From Thermoplasmatota archaeon (GTDB lineage: Archaea; Thermoplasmatota; JAKEGO01), in NCBI GenBank assembly GCA_028279595.1, contig JANQNK010000003.1:240568-304567 (forward strand): 64,000 nt of DNA. The letters run 5' to 3'. Below, piece by piece: positions 30,808-41,187 of the stretch (position 1 is the stretch's first letter; each line of letters begins with the position of its first letter). The notes under the pieces were generated by a model that did not search any database, was not told the origin of the DNA, and saw only the letters and a list, made by a program, of their open reading frames with translations. Both the position numbers and the translations under genes were made by a program.

Positions 30808-30931
30808 CCGATGCCGTCGGGTGATGGCGGACAGCCGCGAATTCCCTTGTGATCCATTCGGCTCCCCGTCGATGCATTTATATAATTCCGCAAGGATTCG
30901 AACATTGCTTTTGCGAAGAGGTTGACCTCGA

Positions 30932-31555
30932 ATGATGGAAGCGGTTATCTCGCTGAAGACCCCGGATACATGGGTCAGCAACCTGGCGAAGAAGTTCGAT
31001 ATCCACATCAAGGTCCTCGATTGCATTCCCGACGATGGGAAGATGAGGGACCTCGCTGAGATCGCCCTCAACCGGAACGAGCTCGATCCGATCATCGAGG
31101 AGATCAAGGGGATGGAGAACGTCCTTTCAGTGGACGTCGAGCAGGTCGAGCGGGACCGGGCCTGGGTCGTCGTGCACACGAACGAGTGCCTTGGTTGCTG
31201 TCTGCTCCGGGACCACGATTGCTTCCTGATAATCGCCGAGACAGGGAAGGAGGGCGAGATACTGTGGAAGCTCGTCTTCACCGAGAAGCGCCACCTCCAG
31301 GAGCTCGTGTGGGACCTGAAGGAGACGGGCATCGAGGTCAAGATACACAAGATAAGCAAGTTCACGGAGAAGGAGTCGCTCACCGAGAGGCAGGAGATGA
31401 TGATACGACAGGCCCTCGCCCTCGGCTACTACGACTTCCCGAAGAGGATCGGGATCAGGGAGCTGGCGGAGAAGTTCGATGTCTCCACCGCGACCCTGAG
31501 CGAGACCCTGAGGAGGGGTCAGAAGAAGATCCTCGAGGACTACTTCCAGAAGTGA
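30932..31555 (+). CDS. Bat-type HTH (HTH_10-like) transcriptional regulator with a Cys-rich central segment
   Basis: C-terminal RQEMMIRQALALGYYDFPKRIGIRELAEKFDVSTATLSETLRRGQKKILEDYF; preceded by a TATA-like TTTATATAA. Confidence 0.85.
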   Translation: MMEAVISLKTPDTWVSNLAKKFDIHIKVLDCIPDDGKMRDLAEIALNRNELDPIIEEIKGMENVLSVDVEQVERDRAWVVVHTNECLGCCLLRDHDCFLIIAETGKEGEILWKLVFTEKRHLQELVWDLKETGIEVKIHKISKFTEKESLTERQEMMIRQALALGYYDFPKRIGIRELAEKFDVSTATLSETLRRGQKKILEDYFQK

Positions 31556-31598
31556 GGGCCGGACTGACGATCATTCAGCCACAAGGGACAGTGAAACG

Positions 31599-31943
31599 AT
31601 GTTGAGGACGAAATCGGTGTACGAGGGACTGTCGGACGAGGACGGCATGCGAGTGCTGGTGATGAGGGAGTGGCCCCGCAATATCGAGCGGGACCAGATC
31701 GACGAGTGGATCGTCGAGCTCTCTCCCAGCGAGGAGCTCGACATGGAGTGGAACAACCGGAAGATCGAGTGGGAGGAGTACGTCGAGCGTTACAAGGCAG
31801 AGGTCGCCGACCAGGTCACCCACATGAAGTTCCTGAAGGAGCTCTCCCAGAGGAAGGACGTGACCCTCCTCTGCTGGGAGGGGATGGAGGACCGGTGCCA
31901 CCGCAAGATCCTCAAGGAGCTCATCGAGGCCATCGACGCCTGA
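31599..31943 (+). CDS. DUF488-family protein
   Basis: MLRTKSVYEGLSDEDGMRVLVMREWPRN...KFLKELSQRKDVTLLCWEGMEDRCHRKILKELI. Confidence 0.8.
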   Translation: MLRTKSVYEGLSDEDGMRVLVMREWPRNIERDQIDEWIVELSPSEELDMEWNNRKIEWEEYVERYKAEVADQVTHMKFLKELSQRKDVTLLCWEGMEDRCHRKILKELIEAIDA

Positions 31944-32050
31944 ATCCGATCCAATTCCTTTTCCTGACCACGGCCACCCCATACCGTCTAACGTCGGTCC
32001 ATTAACCATTTCGGGGCAACGGCCTTAAAGGGTAGCGGGGTTCCCAGACC

Positions 32051-32353
32051 ATGGTGACAGAAGCAGCGGTCGTGCAGGCCATGAAGAAGGCCACGGAACC
32101 TGCAACCGGGATAACCCTGTTCGATCTGGGTTTCATAGACGATGTCCGGATCGAGGAGGACACGGTGTTCATCATCGTCGTCCCCCACTGCAACTGTCCG
32201 TTCATGCCCATACTTCTCGAGGACCTCTACAGGGTCACCTCGGACGTTCCCGGCGTGGAGAGCGTCGAAATCGAGGTGAACTGGGAGGCCAAGTGGCACC
32301 AGGGCAGGATGACCGTTGAGGGCAAGAAGCACCTCGGCATCGTTGCCAAGTGA
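32051..32353 (+). CDS. MIP18/DUF59-family (iron-sulfur cluster assembly-like) protein
   Basis: MKKATEPATGITLFDLGFIDDVRIEEDTVFIIVVPHCNCPFMPILLEDLYRVTSDVPGVESVEIEV. Confidence 0.75.
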   Translation: MVTEAAVVQAMKKATEPATGITLFDLGFIDDVRIEEDTVFIIVVPHCNCPFMPILLEDLYRVTSDVPGVESVEIEVNWEAKWHQGRMTVEGKKHLGIVAK

Positions 32354-32443
32354 ACCATTGGCGTCGGATCTGATACTTGAATTCCATTCTACACAGCGTG
32401 AGCCCTTTCCTACATGAAGGCCTGACCACCGACCCGCAGGTGC

Positions 32444-35400
32444 CTACCGTTTCCTACCACCGATCGGGATGTAACCCAGGAACACCGCTATCAGGAACAC
32501 GATCACCAGCACCGCGGCCATCGGGATGACAAGACCGGCAAGGCCCTCGTCTTCGCTCTTCTCCTTCGGGACAACGACGTTGATGACCGTATCCGCGGTC
32601 TCCCCATGGTCGTCCGCGATGATCCGGACCGTGTAGACGCCGGGCTTGATGGGTCTGACCGTGACCATCACCGATGTGTCGTCCTCCGGGTCCAGTGTGA
32701 CCTCGACGTCGTCAAGGGTCACGTCCAGTCCCGCCGGGTCGTGCACCGTTGAAAGGGATATGGTAGATTCGTAATTGCCCATGTTCCCCACCTTCACGTA
32801 GAAGGTCATGGTCTTCCGGGCCCTGTCCGAGTTCTTTCCGTCCACGGATATCGTCGGCGAGTAGTACGGGTCCTCCTGGTTGTCGATCGTGATGATGATC
32901 ATGTCGGAGTCGGTCGCTCCCTCGAAGTCGGTCGCCCGGACCCGAAGGTTGTACTCGGCGTCCGAGAGCTCGAGCGTATCGAGGGTGTAGGAGTAGATGT
33001 CATCACCCTCGTAGTCCATCTCCTCGACGACCTCTCCGACGAGGAGCTCGACCGTGTCGATGGTCCTGTCGTCTGTGACCTTCGCCGTGACCTCGACGAG
33101 GCCATCGACCTTCCCCGACGACGGGGTCTGTATCTTGACCTTCGGGTCCTCGTTGACGTTGTCGATCTCCACCGACCATGATCTGAATGCCACATTCCCG
33201 AGGGTGTCCTTCGCCCTGACGTCGATGGTGTGAGGCCCCTCCATCAGGGACCTGGTATCCCATGGGATGCGCCACGTGTCCCCGTCCTGCTCCATGTCCT
33301 CCCATGTTGAGACGAGGTAGGCGGAGACCTCATCGATGTTCGGGTCGATGGTCCTTACCTTGACGGTGATATTGCCCTCGACGGAGTCGCCCTCCTTCGG
33401 GTTGTTTACCCGTATCTCGGGCTCCGTGTTGTCCACCTCGATATTGACGTACGTCTCGTTCACGGATCCGTTCGTGTCGGTGACGCGGAACTCGAGCCTG
33501 ACCGTGCCGTCGTCGGCCTCGGTCGTATCGATATCGCCTCTCCAGATGGAGTTCTTGGAACCGCCCTGGCTCTTCCATAGGTCCATCCAGTCCCCGCCGT
33601 CGATGGACGCCTCGACGTTTTCGATGCCGAAGTCGTCCTTCACCGTCACCTGGACCTCCATGTCCCCGCCGAACACACCGTCCAGCGGTTCGTCGATCCA
33701 TATGTACGGAAGGTGATTGACGTTGTTCGTCTCCCTCTCGATGGTCTCCTCGGTAACGTGTCCGACCATGTCGATGGCCCTGAACGTGATGGTGTGATCC
33801 CCGTCGGACACCGACCCGGAGTTCCAGACCGCCTGCCATCGATCGTAGTTCTGCTGTTCCAGGTCGTCCCATCCTCCGCCATCTATGCTGTACTCGACGG
33901 CGACGATGGTGTCGTCGACGACGTCGGCCTTCAATTTCACATATCCCGTCAATGTGCCTGAGGGGACGATGGTATCGAGTGTGGGATACTTGCTGTCCTT
34001 TATGAATGAGAATGACTCGGTGACCTCGTTGTCAACGGTGTCGTTGGCCCTGATCTTGACCAGGTAGCTTCCGTCATCCCTCGGGTCCCAATCGTAGTAG
34101 AACTCGTCGTCGATATGGTCCATGGTCTTCCAGCTTGTCGAGCCGATCCTGATCTGGACCTGGGCCAGGTTGTCGTCGTCCACGGTCAGGGTTATGTTGA
34201 TGCTCTCCTCGAAGGCGGTGCCGTTCACAGGAGTGACGTCCTCGAGGACCGGCGCTGTCGTGTCCAGCAGGACGCTGCCCGACTTCTGCCGGGTGCTCCC
34301 GTCGCTGTCCTCCGCCCTGATCGTGAATCCGACGTTCCCGTTGAGGCCGGACGTGTCCCATTCGTATCTGTACTTGTTCTCGCTGGTTCCGTTCTCCATC
34401 TCGATCCAGCTACCGTCATCGGGCCTGAACAGCACGGAGTCGATGCCCCTGTCGTCGATGACCTCGACCCTGACCGTTACGCCGACCCCGTACAGGTCGT
34501 CGTCCGGTTCGATGATCGTTATCACTGGAAGGTCGTTCACATTGTCGACGGAGACGTCAATGGAACCGTAACCCTCGTTCCCGGCGACGTCGCGGCATCT
34601 GACCTTGAGGGTCATCTCGCCGTCGGCCGCCTCGGTCGAATCCCAGTCGTAAGTGTAATTGGACCCATTGACGGACATCTTCGACCATCCGCCCTCGGCC
34701 TTGAAATGCACCGTGTCAATGTCGGACTCGTCGATGTCCGCCTTCACGACCACGGTCCCGGCGACCGTGTCGTCCTGGTCCGGATCGAGTATGTCGACCA
34801 CTGGCCACGTGTTGTCGAAATCGAGGTCCCACGACGTCTGGTTCGTGTTCCCGGCGTCGTCGGAAGCCCTCACGGATACCGTATGCTCCCCGTCGAGATA
34901 GGTCGACGTATCGATGTATGCGTAGTAGGGGTCGTCCATGAACATGTTGCCCCAGTCCCCGTCGTCGACCCGGAACCACACCTCGTCGATCCTCTCATCG
35001 GCGATGCTGGCCCTTATCTTGATCGTCTCCTTGACGGTCCCGTTGGGACCGAGCGGTACGATCTCCGGGGGAGTGTTGTCCACGGTCACGTTGATCGTCA
35101 TGGTCTCGGTCTGGTCCTGCGTGTCGTGGACACGGACGTGGATGTCGTGTATCCCGTCCTCGACCGATGTGGACGACCAGTCCGCCACCCATGAATCGTC
35201 GTCCTCCATCATGTCGGTCCATGAGGCATCATCGTCGATCCTGTAGTCCACCTTCGATATGCCTTCGTCGTCCGTCGCATTGGCGGCTATGCGGACAGTA
35301 CCGAAGACCAGCGCACCGTTCGCGGGTTCCAGGATCTCGACTGCCGGAGGGCTGTCGACGTTGTTGACGTAGACCGTCAGGTCGTCCATGCCCCCGTTCC

Positions 35401-38400
35401 CAAGGCTGTCGATGACGCTCAGCTCGATGTCGACATCGCCGTCCTCGACCTCCTGGGTGTTCCAGTCGGTCTCCCAGGTCCCCGAGGTGCTGTTACCGGA
35501 GGTCAGGTTCAATGAGGTCCAGTCGCCGCCGACCGAATACTCCACCGAGTCGACCCCCGAGACGTCGGATACATCGACCGAGATCGTGATGGTCCCGTTG
35601 ACCTCCTCGTCCTCCACCGGTGTGACGAACTCCGCGTCTGGGGGTGTGTTGTCCACCGTGACGTTCCGGTAGGCATCCCCTCGATTCCCTGCATGGTCGA
35701 ACGCCCTCACCTGGATGACGTGGTCGCCGTCTGCGACCGTCTTCGTGTCCCAGTCCTCGTGCCCGTCCGAGGACATCCAAGATCCGCCTGCGATCCTGAT
35801 ATCGGAGGACTCCACGCCGCTTGTGTCGTCATCCGTTGTGAAATCGATCGGCGTCATGTCGGCCACGTGCTGCCCCTCGTCGGGAGCCACGAAGGTCACT
35901 TCGGGCGGTGTGTTGTCAACTGTGAAGTCGACATCCACATAGGTGACGTTGTCCGTCGAATTGGTCGAACGGACCTCGATGGTGTAGTTGCCGTCCGAGA
36001 AAGATGTGGAGTTGAAGGTCGCGTTCCAGACGCCATCCCCTTCGGACCCCTCCTTGAGCTGCATGTCGGACCACGCGCCGTCGTCCACGCGCCATTCGAC
36101 GCTCACTATGCCGTCGGAGTCCCTCGCATGGACGAGGACCTCCTTTTCGCCGGCTATGAAGTCGCCCTCCTCCGGAGCGAGGATCTCCGTGACCCTCGAG
36201 ACATTGACGAATCCAGCGAACACGATGTCATCGATGTAGAGACCCTCTCCGTCATCGTCATCGCCGTCGTGCATCACATGGAATGCGATGGTCACGTTGA
36301 ATCCTTCGTAATCGTTGAGCGGGACCACGGCAGTGTCCCAGCGACCCTCAATCCCGCGGAGCGTCGTGAGCCGTTCCCATGACTCGCCATCGTCGGTCGT
36401 GATGTTGAGCTCGGCCGAGTCGCCCTCCATGTCGAAGTAGTATCTGAACCTCATGACTCCCTGCTTGATCGAGAGGAGGGAGATGTCCCTCGAGAGAGAC
36501 GCGTCACCCGATCCGGTGCTGTAGTTACCGGTGGAGTCGCTGCCGTACCTCCATGAGTGCGTACCGCTCCTTGACCTCTCGTCCGATATGTCCCAGATGG
36601 ACTCCGACGTCCATCCCGTGTCGGCCTCGCAGTCGTCGTCCAGGAGGACCTTCAGGACCGAGATCACGCCGTCGAGCACATTGTTCTCCATGGCCGTCTC
36701 GTTGCTGACCTGTTCTACCGCCATCGAGACGTTGAACGTCCCGTTCATGCTGGGTATGTGGTCGATCGCGACCTCCTCGAACCCGCCGGCAGCGAGGGTC
36801 ACAGTAGTGGAGTTCACCTCGTCACCGTCTATCTCGAGTACGACGTCGAACATCTCGCTGCCCGTACCGAGGTTGTGTACGATGGCCGTGAAGGTGGCCG
36901 TGACGTTCCTTTCCACGTACCTGTCGAAGGTGAGATCGACGATGGCGCCATCGTGGTCCACCTCGTCCCGGACCAGGGACCTCACGAGCTGTCGTCCGAA
37001 GCGTGTGTTGTCATCCTCGTCCAGGTTGTCGTTCGCGAACAGTCCGATATCGGAGGTGGCGAATATGGTCCCTTCACCGAATCCCGTGATGACACCCTGG
37101 AGGATGCTGTCATCCTCGGGGTAGTCCCAGAACAGCGGAGGCCCCGATACCTGGGCATGAGGCCTCTTCAGATAGAGGGCCTCGACCCCCTCGGTCGACT
37201 CGTGCTCCTCGATGTTGGTCGTACGGCCCTCACGGCCCGGCCACGACCCCCACGAGATGTTGAGTCCGCTGCCCAAGAGGTTCGCTGGTTCGAGCAGGTC
37301 CGTCACGATGAACAGGCCCTTTCCGGTCCTCACGAAGTCATGGACGGCCGAGATCTCCTCGTCCTCCATGTTGGCCGTCCTGAGAAGCATCAGCTCGTCA
37401 AGGTGGGCGATGTCCTCGTACCTCAGCTCCGTATCGATCTCCTCGAAGTCGAAACCAAGGTCCATTAGATATGAAATGAAGTCGCCATGGTCCGTCATGT
37501 TCCCGTGGAACGTGTGGATCCCCAAAGTCCCAGTCCCATAGAACACGTCCATGTTGGTCCAGGTGGCGTCGTTCCCGGGGGTGTCATCGCCTGCCTCGAC
37601 AGAGCCGACGACCCTGAAGTATCCCTCGTCCTCGATGGAGACGTCGAAGGTGAGGTTCTCCCACTCGCGGGAGTCGAGCGATGAGACGTTCCTGACGATC
37701 GTGGTGCCCGCGACGTCGATGGAGACGTTGATGTCCGACATCTCGTCGATCCCGAGATTGATGAGAGTGATGTCGACCTCGAAGGACTCGTTAGGCCTGA
37801 CGATATCGGGCGCCGAGATCCTGGCCACACCGAGATCCTCCGACTTGAGGGTCCTGCTCAGCCAGGACGCTGAATTGATCGGGAAGAGGGCGTTGTCCTC
37901 CTCGTCGAGGTCGCCGTCCCTGAGGAAGTCGTCGTCCGTGACCACGACCATCCGACCCTCGCCGTACTCGACGGCAGCGGATATGTTCGCTCCGTTCGAC
38001 GAGTTGAACAGGAGATCGCTGTCTCCGATCTCCAGGGACGCATCCGGCGACCTGAAGTAGAGCGACGATATCCCATCGGTGACGGGATGGTCCTCGATGG
38101 TGTGCGCCGTATCGTTCTGTTTGCCCGGAACCGTGGACCAGTTCAATCCCATGGGCCCGGTGAGCATCCCGTACGACTCCGGATCGTCATCTGCAAGCAT
38201 CAGGACGCCGCCGCCGAGGCGGACGTAGTCCTGGAGCTCGAGGATGTACGATACTGACAAAACGCCAGGACCCGGGATGATGACCAACCGGGACCTCAGC
38301 ATCTCGGCAAGGTCCATACCGTACTCCGACCCGTTCGATATCCTGTAGCCGTCGTCCGCCAGGAGCGAAAGGAGGTCGCCGTGGTCCGACGCGTCCCCGT

Positions 38401-41005
38401 TGACGTCGTCGATGAGGATACGGCCCTTGTCCGTGTATATGGTGATGGTGAAGTTGAGCTCGTTGTTGTCCTCGGCGTCCTCGCCGGAGACGGGTTCCGC
38501 CCAGACCGACAGCTCGTAGTCGCCGGCCTCATCGGTGCTCCATTCGAGCTCGACCTGCTCCGTGTCGCCGGAGTCGATGTCCACGGTCGTCGAGTCCTCG
38601 GTCAGGCCGTCGAGGATCAGCTTAACCTCGACGTCAGTCTCGTCCCTCAATCCGAGGTTCTCGAGCGTTGCAGTGACCGTGACCTCCTCCCCGACCTCGG
38701 CCCTCTCCGGGGCCGAAACGTCGGTGACGGCGATATCATGTTCGGTCCCGCCCACCTCGATCTCGAACTCGTCGGTCCATGTGTGGCCCGGAATGTCCTC
38801 AAAATCGAGCTGGAACGTCAGGTTCTCGCCCACGGGGGCCGACGATGAGAGCTTGAAGTCGTAGTCACCAAGGCTCCATGCGGTCTGTCCCGCCCCCACG
38901 TTCCCGTAGCCCTCCTCGGCGTCGGTGATGTTTACGTACGGTGAGGTCGTGCTGAGGGTCCCCTGGAGGCCCGTGGCCGTCTGGCTTCCGATGTTCCTGA
39001 CCTGGAGGTTCAGCTCGATGGTCTCCCCGGGATTGACGATCCCGTCGCCGTTCCCGCTGCTGGAACCAAGGCTGTCGTCGTCCACCAGATGGTCGTTGTA
39101 GATGATGTTCGGCACCGGCAGGACGCTGATCGTGTGCGACACCTTCGACGCCCGTACGCCGTTGGTCCAGGCCTTTGCCTCGACATCGAAATCGGTTGCG
39201 AGGTTGACTGTCGGTGCATCGGAATCGAACTCCACCTTGACCTCGCACTCCTGATAGAAGTCGATGTCCTCGGTGTGTATCAGGGTGCCCTCGAAGGTCC
39301 AGTACCCGTCCGAGCTCGTGGGATTGGTGTTGGATGACGAGTAATCGACCCCGCCGTCGGCCGTGACCTTGATGTTGGTCGGCTTGCTCCAATCGTCGGG
39401 TATCGTCACCCTGAACGTGGTCTCGTCGTTCTCGATGGTGTAGGGGGTCCTCGTGACCGGGAGGGTGGCCTCGAACGTGACCTCCTTCGTTCCGGTATCG
39501 ACCTCGTCAGGGCCGTCGACGTCGGTCCTCGTGAGGTCCTCGGCGCGCTTCACGGCGCCGTAGCCGTCGACCTGTCCGTATCCCCAGGCCCTGTCCCACT
39601 TCTCGCTGTACTGGGGCCTGTCAGTGCCAGCCCTGTCCTGTGCGGTATCGGCCAGGATCTGCTTGAGGTCCAGTTCGTATCTCGGAGCGCCCGGCCTAAG
39701 GCTCGGGTTCGCCTGAAGCATGAGAGCGATCAATCCGCCCACCGACGGTGTGGACATGCTGGTGCCCGAACTTGCAGCGAGAAGGACGGCGCTCCATGAG
39801 ACCGCCGAAGTCACACCTGTACCCACTGCCGTGACGTGAGGTTTCATCTCGTCGTAGACGTCCGAATCCCCATCGTCGCCCCGCGGGCCACGGGCGGAGA
39901 ACCCGGATATGGTGTCGTCCCCCCTGGTTATCGTGTTGTGATCGTCATGCGAACCGACGTTGATGCACCTGTCCGCAGCACCCGGCATCGCGAGGCCGTT
40001 GTTGTTCGGTCCGTTGTTTCCTGCCGCGACCGTACAAACGATCCCTACCTCGACGGCGTCGTTCACTGCCTGCGATGTCTGGTCGTTCCCGTTGGACGCT
40101 CCCCCGCCGAAGCTCATGCTGAGGACCGGAACGCCGTCGTTGGCCGGACCGTCGTTCTCCCAGTCGGTCTCGTTGTTGTCGATGCACCAGTCTATGGCGG
40201 CCAGGACGCCCGCGAGGTTCAGATTGGTGAGCGAACCGACCCTGATATCGATCAGCCTGGACTCTGGCGCCGGACCCTGATGGTCCGTGCCGGTCCCTAT
40301 CGCATCGCCGGCCACGTGCGTCCCGTGGCCCGAATCGGACGCCTCGGGGTTGACGCCAGCCCCGCCGATAAGGACACCGGTGACCGCGTCCGCCCCCGCG
40401 ATGAGCTTGGGGTCGAAGGTCAGCGGATTGTCATCCATGTCGTCGACCATCGTGTGGCCGACCGGTATCTGGTCGTTCACTCCTGAGTCCATGATGGCGA
40501 CGTTGATCCCGTCGCCCTTATAGCCGAGCTCCCAAGCGGTGTATGGGCTGAACTCGGCCGACTCCCTGACCTTGATGTTCGGGATAGCCATGTCGAGCAT
40601 GTACTCCATCTCTGGAGGGACCTCGAGCAGGAGCAGCCCCTTGAGCCTGACCAGGGTCGGGAGGTCATCGCTGTCGACGTTCTCGAGGACGATGGTCTCG
40701 AAGTTGTGAGCGGCGTAGACGACCTCGAATCCCCGTTCCTCGAGCCATTCCACGTCCCCTTCGGTGGGGATGTGGTCCACGGCCGCGAGGACGAGGTCGA
40801 AGACCTCACGCTGGCCGAGATAGGCCCTGTCCAGGAGGTCGTCGATGCCGTTCCCGTTCTCGTCGCGGTAATACCCCGACCACCAGCCGTCCGGACGGTC
40901 GCCGAGGGTGGGTGCACCCTTGACCTCCTCCGACGTGGCGAGTACGGGGATTAGGCTAGATACCATAAGCATGAATACTACCAGTGCTGTCGTCCTCATC
41001 GTCAT
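32444..41005 (-). CDS. Giant secreted subtilisin-like (S8) protease with CARDB-like, Rossmann-like and 12 Ig-like repeats, C-terminal TM
   Basis: Catalytic motifs VAIMDSGVND, SGHGTHVAG, GTSMSTPSVGG; repeated VxILxPxxGxxVxGxVxVxAxxxDxxxIxxVxxxxDxGxWxxM units; C-terminal GLVIPMAAVLVIVFLIAVFLGYIPIGGRKR. Start trimmed from TTG 41032 to ATG 41005. Confidence 0.92.
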   Translation of the reverse strand: MTMRTTALVVFMLMVSSLIPVLATSEEVKGAPTLGDRPDGWWSGYYRDENGNGIDDLLDRAYLGQREVFDLVLAAVDHIPTEGDVEWLEERGFEVVYAAHNFETIVLENVDSDDLPTLVRLKGLLLLEVPPEMEYMLDMAIPNIKVRESAEFSPYTAWELGYKGDGINVAIMDSGVNDQIPVGHTMVDDMDDNPLTFDPKLIAGADAVTGVLIGGAGVNPEASDSGHGTHVAGDAIGTGTDHQGPAPESRLIDIRVGSLTNLNLAGVLAAIDWCIDNNETDWENDGPANDGVPVLSMSFGGGASNGNDQTSQAVNDAVEVGIVCTVAAGNNGPNNNGLAMPGAADRCINVGSHDDHNTITRGDDTISGFSARGPRGDDGDSDVYDEMKPHVTAVGTGVTSAVSWSAVLLAASSGTSMSTPSVGGLIALMLQANPSLRPGAPRYELDLKQILADTAQDRAGTDRPQYSEKWDRAWGYGQVDGYGAVKRAEDLTRTDVDGPDEVDTGTKEVTFEATLPVTRTPYTIENDETTFRVTIPDDWSKPTNIKVTADGGVDYSSSNTNPTSSDGYWTFEGTLIHTEDIDFYQECEVKVEFDSDAPTVNLATDFDVEAKAWTNGVRASKVSHTISVLPVPNIIYNDHLVDDDSLGSSSGNGDGIVNPGETIELNLQVRNIGSQTATGLQGTLSTTSPYVNITDAEEGYGNVGAGQTAWSLGDYDFKLSSSAPVGENLTFQLDFEDIPGHTWTDEFEIEVGGTEHDIAVTDVSAPERAEVGEEVTVTATLENLGLRDETDVEVKLILDGLTEDSTTVDIDSGDTEQVELEWSTDEAGDYELSVWAEPVSGEDAEDNNELNFTITIYTDKGRILIDDVNGDASDHGDLLSLLADDGYRISNGSEYGMDLAEMLRSRLVIIPGPGVLSVSYILELQDYVRLGGGVLMLADDDPESYGMLTGPMGLNWSTVPGKQNDTAHTIEDHPVTDGISSLYFRSPDASLEIGDSDLLFNSSNGANISAAVEYGEGRMVVVTDDDFLRDGDLDEEDNALFPINSASWLSRTLKSEDLGVARISAPDIVRPNESFEVDITLINLGIDEMSDINVSIDVAGTTIVRNVSSLDSREWENLTFDVSIEDEGYFRVVGSVEAGDDTPGNDATWTNMDVFYGTGTLGIHTFHGNMTDHGDFISYLMDLGFDFEEIDTELRYEDIAHLDELMLLRTANMEDEEISAVHDFVRTGKGLFIVTDLLEPANLLGSGLNISWGSWPGREGRTTNIEEHESTEGVEALYLKRPHAQVSGPPLFWDYPEDDSILQGVITGFGEGTIFATSDIGLFANDNLDEDDNTRFGRQLVRSLVRDEVDHDGAIVDLTFDRYVERNVTATFTAIVHNLGTGSEMFDVVLEIDGDEVNSTTVTLAAGGFEEVAIDHIPSMNGTFNVSMAVEQVSNETAMENNVLDGVISVLKVLLDDDCEADTGWTSESIWDISDERSRSGTHSWRYGSDSTGNYSTGSGDASLSRDISLLSIKQGVMRFRYYFDMEGDSAELNITTDDGESWERLTTLRGIEGRWDTAVVPLNDYEGFNVTIAFHVMHDGDDDDGEGLYIDDIVFAGFVNVSRVTEILAPEEGDFIAGEKEVLVHARDSDGIVSVEWRVDDGAWSDMQLKEGSEGDGVWNATFNSTSFSDGNYTIEVRSTNSTDNVTYVDVDFTVDNTPPEVTFVAPDEGQHVADMTPIDFTTDDDTSGVESSDIRIAGGSWMSSDGHEDWDTKTVADGDHVIQVRAFDHAGNRGDAYRNVTVDNTPPDAEFVTPVEDEEVNGTITISVDVSDVSGVDSVEYSVGGDWTSLNLTSGNSTSGTWETDWNTQEVEDGDVDIELSVIDSLGNGGMDDLTVYVNNVDSPPAVEILEPANGALVFGTVRIAANATDDEGISKVDYRIDDDASWTDMMEDDDSWVADWSSTSVEDGIHDIHVRVHDTQDQTETMTINVTVDNTPPEIVPLGPNGTVKETIKIRASIADERIDEVWFRVDDGDWGNMFMDDPYYAYIDTSTYLDGEHTVSVRASDDAGNTNQTSWDLDFDNTWPVVDILDPDQDDTVAGTVVVKADIDESDIDTVHFKAEGGWSKMSVNGSNYTYDWDSTEAADGEMTLKVRCRDVAGNEGYGSIDVSVDNVNDLPVITIIEPDDDLYGVGVTVRVEVIDDRGIDSVLFRPDDGSWIEMENGTSENKYRYEWDTSGLNGNVGFTIRAEDSDGSTRQKSGSVLLDTTAPVLEDVTPVNGTAFEESINITLTVDDDNLAQVQIRIGSTSWKTMDHIDDEFYYDWDPRDDGSYLVKIRANDTVDNEVTESFSFIKDSKYPTLDTIVPSGTLTGYVKLKADVVDDTIVAVEYSIDGGGWDDLEQQNYDRWQAVWNSGSVSDGDHTITFRAIDMVGHVTEETIERETNNVNHLPYIWIDEPLDGVFGGDMEVQVTVKDDFGIENVEASIDGGDWMDLWKSQGGSKNSIWRGDIDTTEADDGTVRLEFRVTDTNGSVNETYVNIEVDNTEPEIRVNNPKEGDSVEGNITVKVRTIDPNIDEVSAYLVSTWEDMEQDGDTWRIPWDTRSLMEGPHTIDVRAKDTLGNVAFRSWSVEIDNVNEDPKVKIQTPSSGKVDGLVEVTAKVTDDRTIDTVELLVGEVVEEMDYEGDDIYSYTLDTLELSDAEYNLRVRATDFEGATDSDMIIITIDNQEDPYYSPTISVDGKNSDRARKTMTFYVKVGNMGNYESTISLSTVHDPAGLDVTLDDVEVTLDPEDDTSVMVTVRPIKPGVYTVRIIADDHGETADTVINVVVPKEKSEDEGLAGLVIPMAAVLVIVFLIAVFLGYIPIGGRKR

Positions 41006-41187
41006 CACACCGCTTACTGACATCCATTCCAAACACAGTTATAAATATATCTGTATCCCCGTAACTGTTATATTAGACCCGAAGGGCCAGGCATCGCGGA
41101 CGGGTGTCGGACAATGTTATCACCGTCAAGTCCAGAACCCTGTCTGCGGGAAGGGTCAAATTAAAGTAGGAGCCCTGACATAGATAC

